Positions 14,791 through 20,036 of a stretch of 20,036 nucleotides of DNA are shown here, in pieces; within the stretch, counting starts at the first letter, position 1, and the number at the start of each line of letters is the position of its first letter. The position numbers and the translations under genes are program-made. Below the pieces are notes generated by a model that was not told where the DNA came from, did not search any database, and worked only from the letters and a program-made list of their open reading frames with translations. Source of the DNA: CAZNQW01 sp964575225 (lineage in GTDB: Bacteria > Chloroflexota > Anaerolineae > JAAYZQ01); the NCBI GenBank assembly GCA_964575225.1, contig CAZNQW010000044.1, positions 1 to 20,036 on the forward strand. The letters are read 5' to 3'.

Positions 14791-15037
14791 GTCCCTCAAT
14801 GGCAAGAACTGGGAACTGATCACTTGGTTCAGGGCGATGGCTTGGCGCAAGCTGGCCAATGCGGTCAACCAGTACCTGGAGAAGGGTCCGCAGCTGTTCG
14901 TCGAGAGCGGGCTGTGCAGCAACGCCAGCGACGACAGCCAGAACCCGCGCATTTGGATCGGGAACGACGGCGAGGCGCGAGCCAGATACGAGGCCTCGTC
15001 TGCGACTCGGTCTCGGCCCGGACGGTCAAGTTCTTAG
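14791..15037 (+). pseudogene. ssb: ssb middle/3' fragment
   Basis: Reading from 14795 the frame gives LNGKNWELITWFRAMAWRK, then LANAVNQYLEKGPQLFVE and a later QNPRIWIGNDGEARARYE, the central and C-terminal strands of an SSB OB fold. There is no ssb start here; the ATG at 14837 is the Met of RAMAW. After RARYE the frame is disturbed: the expected VSARTVKFL appears one frame over, from about 15011, consistent with a small insertion of about 17 bases, and the original frame stops at 15037. It is the same strand and frame as the 8828 fragment and supplies just the part missing there, so both are read as pieces of one broken gene. Confidence 0.78.
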
Positions 15038-15375
15038 CGCATCGGTGCCTTGATCCCGCTGCCCCTCTACAACTTGCTCCTCCGAGAGGCGAAACAGACT
15101 GGCGTCTCCCGCGGCGACCTGCTGCGCCGCATCCTCGTGCCGCCGCACTGGCTCGGCGCCCATTCCCGCGCCCATGCCGTAACCCTGGGGATGTGGCGGG
15201 TATTCTTGTTGGTTTCCCTGAAACCTGTTCTGCGCGAGACGGAAGCAGAAGCCGACTGGTAGGCTCGCTGGGATGCCCTGGCGCGGCAGGTGAGTGCGGC
15301 TAGGTACAGCGAAAAGAGCGCGGTGGAACTCTGCGGGCGATGCGCCAGTGAGCCTCGCCGCGCCCGACAGGGAGC
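15038..15375. other. Gap without a convincing gene
   Basis: Immediately after the ssb remnant, a short frame from a TTG at 15050 to 15262 begins IPLPLYNLLLREAKQTGVS, a pattern faintly like a ribbon-helix-helix segment; it loses that character after about 35 residues and has no ribosome binding site. It may be a gene remnant. No clear terminator was found for the minus-strand gene ending at 15376. Confidence 0.3.
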
Positions 15376-16884
15376 CTATCGCGTGAACGCTTCCCGGTGG
15401 ATGTCGGTCTTGTCCAGCGCTCGCCAGTCGCGGGGGGCCACCCGCACCCCGCGGGCAGGCAAAGAGGACACGCGCCCGACGGGCCGGCTCGTCAGCTTGT
15501 CCTTCAGCCGCTGCTCAAGCACGACTTCGGCGGTGATCTCCCCCTCTTTGGCCGACAGCTCCAGCGCGCTCAGATTCCCGGTCCCATAGACCGTCAGCGC
15601 GTTCCGCGTCAGCTGGGCATTGCGCATTTCCAGCTTGCGCCACTGGCCCGGACTCGTGCCGGTGCGCAACTGCCGTACGTCGAACAGGCGACCCTCACCC
15701 TCTGTGCGGATCGCGATCGTCTGCGTAAAGGTCCCCAATCCGTCCAGCCGAACCACATCCCGGGACACCACGTTGGACCGGGCATGGACCTCGACCACGT
15801 TGCCTGGCAGGCCGCTGACCAACCGGTACTCGTCGCCGATAATTGTGATCTCGAGGGGCGTGTCGGTATCCTGGGTGAAATACAGCTCGCCGGGCTGCTG
15901 GCCGGCCCGATCCTGGCCAAACCACGGCCAGCGAGCCAGGGCTTTCAGGCGGCGTGCCGGGTCCGTCTCCACATCTGAGCGATGCGGGTGCGGGCAGGCA
16001 TCGGTTTTGTAGAACCGATGGCCCTGGTCGTCGGCAATCTGCGCCACGTCTGCGGCGCTGCCGGTCACAAACAATTGCATGGTGGCCTTGACCGCGTTGT
16101 CCAACGTCAGGGGATGGCGTGCCTTGCGCAAGACCAGCGACATGGGTACCGCAAAGCACCAGCCTCCGCCTGCGCCGTCATACAAGGTGCTGGCATCTCC
16201 GGGTTGATAGCGCCAGTTCTGCGGGTCATTGACGGTCAACTGGCAGGCCGTGCTGCCGTAATGGTTGGGGTAGGCGTTGGGCGCATAGTTGGGGTCCCAC
16301 AGCCAGATGGTGGCGGTGCTCACCCCCACATCCACCTGGTACGGGATCAGCGTGTGCGCCCGGTCACCCCAGTTGTTGTTCGCCAGGCTGATGACGGGAA
16401 AATCCTTCCGACCGATCATCTCCTGGATGCGTCTGGCCGCTAGCAGGCCGTCGTTGATATTGCCCGCTTGCCACAAGTCCAGAAAGTTCTGGATGCCGGG
16501 CGCGTTGAACTGGCGCGCCTGCAGGATATTCACCGCGTCGTTTAGCTCCGGTCGGTCGGGGCCGTTATACTCCCGGCTTGTGCCCACCATGTGTCCGGTG
16601 ATGTCTCCCGAATAAAAGCGGGCCGGGGCACAGAATCCCATGTACCCGCCATACTTGAAGAGCGCCAGGGCCAGCAGACTCATGCCGCCGCAGTTGCCCG
16701 GTTCGGCGCAGTCCTTGAACATATCATCATAGAACTCGCAGTCCAGGGGTGCCTCGGCCCAATTGTAGGTCGGGTTTATGCCCAGATAGGTCTCCCGGAA
16801 CAGATTCCAGCTTAAGCCGCCCTCGCCCCAGTTGCGAAAATGCCACCCATCGCGAGCCGGATCGAATCCACTTGACACTATCAT
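15376..16884 (-). CDS. Predicted papain-like cysteine peptidase, 502 aa
   Basis: The start is the ATG at 16884 (MIVSSGFDP), 11 bases after the stop of the FN3 gene and preceded by AGGGAG; the frame extends upstream to 17589 but that part overlaps the FN3 gene and is shadow. Residues 56-75 hold a GNCGGMSLLAL motif (Cys65). His177 in RAHTLIPYQV and Asp197 in WLWDPNYAPN give the Cys, His, Asp order of papain/C39-like folds, with the 'HxLIPY' and 'DPNYP' blocks I know from such predicted proteases. The C-terminal part (about 290-500) is beta-rich and unassigned. No signal peptide or transmembrane segment is visible. Third gene of a tight operon; it may process a partner or act as an effector. Peptidase activity is inference. 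Confidence 0.82.
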   Translation of the reverse strand: MIVSSGFDPARDGWHFRNWGEGGLSWNLFRETYLGINPTYNWAEAPLDCEFYDDMFKDCAEPGNCGGMSLLALALFKYGGYMGFCAPARFYSGDITGHMVGTSREYNGPDRPELNDAVNILQARQFNAPGIQNFLDLWQAGNINDGLLAARRIQEMIGRKDFPVISLANNNWGDRAHTLIPYQVDVGVSTATIWLWDPNYAPNAYPNHYGSTACQLTVNDPQNWRYQPGDASTLYDGAGGGWCFAVPMSLVLRKARHPLTLDNAVKATMQLFVTGSAADVAQIADDQGHRFYKTDACPHPHRSDVETDPARRLKALARWPWFGQDRAGQQPGELYFTQDTDTPLEITIIGDEYRLVSGLPGNVVEVHARSNVVSRDVVRLDGLGTFTQTIAIRTEGEGRLFDVRQLRTGTSPGQWRKLEMRNAQLTRNALTVYGTGNLSALELSAKEGEITAEVVLEQRLKDKLTSRPVGRVSSLPARGVRVAPRDWRALDKTDIHREAFTR

Positions 16885-16895
16885 CTCCCGTCTCC

Positions 16896-19310
16896 CTAAT
16901 ACGTATGGTACACCGGGGCCGACGGCTCTGACAGGCGGCCTGGGCCCGACACAGCCTGCACCCGATACCAGTAGCCTTTTCCGCGCAGGGCCGACTCGTC
17001 GGTGAATGTGGTTCCCGCGACGAGGGGGGATACCTGACGATACACCCCATTGGCCAAAGTGCTGCGGAACACGAGAAACCCGTCCACCGGTGGGCCGGGC
17101 GGGGTGCTCCACGACACCACCAGCCCGCAGCCGGCAGGCGCAGGCGGCAGCGGAGGCAGGATGGCCGGAGCCGGCGGCAGGTCGCGCGTGTAGGTGAAGG
17201 TACTGATGGCTGGCAACTGGCTCAGATTCCCCCCCTCGCTCTCGTTGCCCAGCCAGTCCACGGCCGAAACCCGGTACCAGTATTCCTTGTTCGGCTCGGC
17301 CTTTCCGTCCAGAAACTGGCCGCGCACTGCATGCGGGTCGGCCTCGGCCGGGATCTCGTCGCAATGCGGTGTCATTCCAGTCCACGGGCCGGGCCAAACT
17401 GTGCCGTCGCGCAATACGCAGCCGATGAATTGCGGTGGTTCGGCCTCTTTGTCCGAGCGATAGATATGAAACGCTTTCAGGTCCTGGATGGGCGAGGCGA
17501 TCCACTCGACCAGCACACCGTTGTTCCGGGCCCTCAACGCTGCGATCACGGGCGCCGGGGGCGGGTCTTCCTCGTACAGGCGTTGGCATACGTACTCCTC
17601 AGCTTTGGCCGGGCAGCCGTTGTCGCCGGGATACAGGTTCTGAGCAAAGTCGTAGGCTCGTACCCAGTAGGCATAGCACACCGGCGACCCAGGCGGCACT
17701 GTAGTGTCGTCAAAGTAGATCGCTCCCTGCTCCTCCGTCCGGGCTTGGGCCTCGGCCAACGATACTTGTCCCACCAGCAGGAAATCACAGGTGCGTGGCT
17801 TGTCCCTCTCCTGTGGCGGCAGGTACACCTGTCCCCGATCACAAAGGCTACGATACACCTGGTACCCGGCCAAGTCCGGCTCGGAGTTGGGCCACCAGTA
17901 TACTGTGATATGCTTGGCATAGCCTGCTGCCCCTTTCATCACCGTGGGGCCAGGGGGCGTGGTGTCGGGCACTCTTCCGGCAATGGCCGCCGACGGTGCG
18001 CTCACATTGCCCGCCGCGTCGACGCATCGCAGGCGATACCAAAAGTCCTTCTCCCCGTAGGCTGGAAACAGGACCGGGTCGGTGTCGACCCAACTCACTG
18101 TCATGTCCGCGAGATCCGATGGGTTGGCCGTAACCTGGCCTACCGAGTGGGTTGCCAGTCCAGCCAGGTCGTCCAGCAGCTCGGGAGCATCGGCCCGGTA
18201 AATATCGTATCGCTGCCACGTATCGTCCATCACGTGGTTCTGCGCGTCGCGGTTGACCTTGCGCCACGACAGAGCCAGCCCGGCCGGGATGGTGCATGGA
18301 TTGACCGCGAACTGGTCCGGTGCCATGGGGGGCGTGCGGTCCACTGGCTGGGTGGCCCTGTGGGCCGACCAGGCTCCGATACGGCCCAGGATGTCGCAGC
18401 TTGCCACCTGATAATAATAGGTCACGCCGTTGGTCGGCCCCTCGACGGGAATGCCGTTCACCTCGTGCGGCTCGGGGTTGCCCTGCTTGTCCCAGCGCTG
18501 AAAGTCGACGTAGCCCGTCTGGTTGGGCGGGAGGGGGCTACCGTCCAGGCCCTCGTGCAGGTCCAGAAAGATCGGTTTGTCGTTCACCACGAGGTACGGC
18601 CCGGCCGGCGCCGTGGCCCGCCGGAGCATGTAGGTAGAGGCAAAGTCGTTCCGGTTCCAGTGCGCCAGAACCTTGCTGTCGCCTGCCATTACCGTCAACC
18701 CGGAGGGTGGTGCTGGCAGCGTGATCTGCCCGGCGGTTATCTGGACCCCCTGGGCCAGCACCTGTTCGGCTCCCTGGGCGCTGATTCCGCGCAATTCGTA
18801 CATGTAAGTCTGCCCGGGCGTGACCGCTTGGTCGATGTACGCCCAGCCCCGGGCCAGTCGAATCTTTAGGTTTATGCCCGCCAGTGCGTCGAACATCGCC
18901 TGCTGCTCGGCCGTCAGGCCATTGTCGAACACCTGGCACGGGTTGGCCAAAGCCTGGAGCGCCACGATTTTAATCTTGGGCTGTTTGTACGGGAGCAGAG
19001 ATAGGCCGCCGCTCAGCGGTGGTAGCCCCCGCTCGAGGTTCACGATTTCTTTGGCCTGCACTGAGCTGAACCCGTTGGCCAGCATCTGCCACTCGTCTGA
19101 CCCTGGCGCGATGATCGCGGATAGCTCGGCGCAGTTGGCCGCGGCCGCGATTGGCGTTGCACCGTTGATTGCTCCAGCCTGGTCCGAACGATAGAGATGA
19201 TAACCCACGATGTGCTCGGCTGGCCGCCAGTAGAGTACGACAAATGTCTTGCCCCCCGGGCCCACATCCCCGGAGGTAGCACCCATCACGATTGGAGCGA
19301 ATGAGTTCAT
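16896..19310 (-). CDS. Fibronectin type III repeat protein, 804 aa
   Basis: ATG at 19310 with GAGGTGG four bases upstream; that site overlaps the stop of the preceding gene (TGA at 19320-19322), so the genes are probably coupled. Residues 1-195 are an N-terminal domain that starts like an FN3 strand set (VVLYWRPAEHIVGYHLYRSD). Five FN3-like units follow at roughly 200-322, 328-446, 450-580, 585-700 and 710-804, each with a Y-x-(I/V)YR strand and a WYRV-x-(A/C)VD strand. There is no signal peptide and no LPxTG or LPLI tail. It is likely a scaffold or binding protein. Whether it is exported, and how, cannot be told from the sequence. Confidence 0.88.
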   Translation of the reverse strand: MNSFAPIVMGATSGDVGPGGKTFVVLYWRPAEHIVGYHLYRSDQAGAINGATPIAAAANCAELSAIIAPGSDEWQMLANGFSSVQAKEIVNLERGLPPLSGGLSLLPYKQPKIKIVALQALANPCQVFDNGLTAEQQAMFDALAGINLKIRLARGWAYIDQAVTPGQTYMYELRGISAQGAEQVLAQGVQITAGQITLPAPPSGLTVMAGDSKVLAHWNRNDFASTYMLRRATAPAGPYLVVNDKPIFLDLHEGLDGSPLPPNQTGYVDFQRWDKQGNPEPHEVNGIPVEGPTNGVTYYYQVASCDILGRIGAWSAHRATQPVDRTPPMAPDQFAVNPCTIPAGLALSWRKVNRDAQNHVMDDTWQRYDIYRADAPELLDDLAGLATHSVGQVTANPSDLADMTVSWVDTDPVLFPAYGEKDFWYRLRCVDAAGNVSAPSAAIAGRVPDTTPPGPTVMKGAAGYAKHITVYWWPNSEPDLAGYQVYRSLCDRGQVYLPPQERDKPRTCDFLLVGQVSLAEAQARTEEQGAIYFDDTTVPPGSPVCYAYWVRAYDFAQNLYPGDNGCPAKAEEYVCQRLYEEDPPPAPVIAALRARNNGVLVEWIASPIQDLKAFHIYRSDKEAEPPQFIGCVLRDGTVWPGPWTGMTPHCDEIPAEADPHAVRGQFLDGKAEPNKEYWYRVSAVDWLGNESEGGNLSQLPAISTFTYTRDLPPAPAILPPLPPAPAGCGLVVSWSTPPGPPVDGFLVFRSTLANGVYRQVSPLVAGTTFTDESALRGKGYWYRVQAVSGPGRLSEPSAPVYHTY

Positions 19311-19319
19311 GGTTCCACC

Positions 19320-20036
19320 TCAGTTTAAGTAGAAGCCATTGTCGTTGAGTCCGGCCGTCACGCTGACGGAGGCGCAGATGACCCACAGGACACACCCTTT
19401 CAGGCCAAACTCGCCTTCGAAGAACAGAGGGAAGGGGCCTCGCAAGCTGAGCTGAGCCCAGGCCGAGGCCGATACCAGCCCGCCCAGGATCTCGCCGTAG
19501 ACGTGGATGCCACAGCTCCCGATGGCGTACGGCAGGCCACCCATCCCCCACATGGGGGCTCCAGCGATGGCGTCCTGAAAGGCCCCCAGGCCGGCATAGA
19601 TCTCTACCCCACCGCCAAAGATGTACCACTGCACGCCAAAGCTGATCTGGCCATACCCGAACACACCGGTGATCGCCGCCATGGTGAGCAGGTTGTTCGG
19701 GATGCCGAAATGCTCGCCGCCCGATTGCAGCACCCAGGCCCTGCCCGGCGCGACGTCATGGCCGACGAATAGCCCGCCTTCCATCCCAGCTCCACCGATC
19801 CAGCTACAAATGGCCATCTTTAGCCGGCCCTGCAGGCATTGCGAATCCGGCCCGATGTACCAGGTGGCCTGGCCCTCACCCTCCAGGCAGCCCACGAACG
19901 AACTGGCGTTGATCCTGCCCAGCACCTCGCCTTCGGCCGACTTTCTCAGATAGTCGTGCAACAGGTGCACCGAGGCCGACAGGTCTACCGCGCTCCCCGC
20001 CAGGCTAAGGCTCAGCTCGCCGTCGGCCATAAAATC
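19320..20036 (-). CDS. Gly/aromatic-rich conserved hypothetical protein (5' partial)
   Basis: The frame is open to the window edge; an ATG at 20030 is possible but has no visible context, and the sequence reads like the C-terminal part of a longer protein. About 236 residues are visible. They alternate short beta-strand-like, Gly- and aromatic-rich stretches (FVGCLEGEGQATWYIGPD, GVFGYGQISFGVQWYIFGGG, AYA/YAGLGAF, GEILGGLVSASAWAQLSL) with several cysteines. This suggests a repetitive beta-structure, perhaps barrel- or solenoid-like. I do not recognise the family. It is the first visible gene of the operon with the FN3 protein and the cysteine peptidase; its stop overlaps the FN3 gene's ribosome binding site. 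Confidence 0.75.
   Translation of the reverse strand, partial: DFMADGELSLSLAGSAVDLSASVHLLHDYLRKSAEGEVLGRINASSFVGCLEGEGQATWYIGPDSQCLQGRLKMAICSWIGGAGMEGGLFVGHDVAPGRAWVLQSGGEHFGIPNNLLTMAAITGVFGYGQISFGVQWYIFGGGVEIYAGLGAFQDAIAGAPMWGMGGLPYAIGSCGIHVYGEILGGLVSASAWAQLSLRGPFPLFFEGEFGLKGCVLWVICASVSVTAGLNDNGFYLN

Noticed and set aside
14837..15037. A stand-alone 66-aa gene
   Set aside because: Its ATG is an internal Met of the SSB sequence and the frame upstream continues SSB similarity to 14795; it is a gene fragment.
16885..17589. Upstream extension of the cysteine-peptidase frame
   Set aside because: It overlaps the end of the FN3 gene for about 700 bases with shadow composition; the ATG at 16884 follows a purine-rich site and the FN3 stop.

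Overview
The window looks like a piece of a GC-rich chromosome from the phylum Chloroflexota (Anaerolineae/Caldilineae/Ardenticatenia-like). This rests on inference from several things: long secreted beta-helix and fibronectin-type proteins, 'LPLI/LPLV' motifs common in Chloroflexota surface proteins, a Gram-positive-type LexA box, and an ImuA-ImuB-DUF6504-DnaE2 mutasome. No rRNA, tRNA, CRISPR array, intact transposase or integrase was seen.

Layout. (1) 1-2128 (+): 3' part of a secreted parallel beta-helix protein. (2) 2129-2592: intergenic, holding a decayed copy of an ssb leader and start (2322-2497), then a strong promoter. (3) 2593-3138 (+): small conserved hypothetical gene with its own promoter and terminator. 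(4) 3245-8641 (+): a compact SOS mutagenesis operon, imuA, imuB, a small DUF6504 gene and dnaE2, driven by a consensus promoter whose spacer holds a LexA box. (5) 8703-8939 (+): second copy of the ssb leader and the first ~37 codons of ssb, then a break. (6) 9073-9654 (+): small secreted protein with an LPVTG sorting signal, ending in a strong terminator. (7) 12483-9776 (-): tyrosine phosphatase, then a GTPase with a DUF697-like tail and a frameshifted VOC/glyoxalase-fold gene. (8) 14519-12690 (-): secreted SUMF1/FGE-fold protein with carboxypeptidase-regulatory-like, FN3-like and PKD-like domains; its C-terminus resembles the variable region of a diversity-generating-retroelement target. (9) 14791-15037 (+): the missing middle part of ssb, in frame with the 8828 fragment. 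(10) 20036-15376 (-): three co-directional genes, the C-terminal part of an unidentified Gly/aromatic-rich protein, a five-unit FN3 protein and a predicted papain-like cysteine peptidase.

How they fit. The mutasome is the one clearly recognisable system: LexA would repress it, and after DNA damage ImuB (a catalytically dead Y-family protein with a QLALF clamp-binding motif) would bring the error-prone DnaE2 polymerase to the beta clamp. The two ssb leader copies lie as direct repeats on either side of it. The ssb gene itself appears to have been split by about 5.85 kb of accessory DNA (8940-14790). The most testable novelties are this split ssb, the DGR-like end of the SUMF1 gene with an adjacent 12-bp hairpin, and the FN3/cysteine-peptidase operon, none of whose visible N-termini carries a signal peptide.
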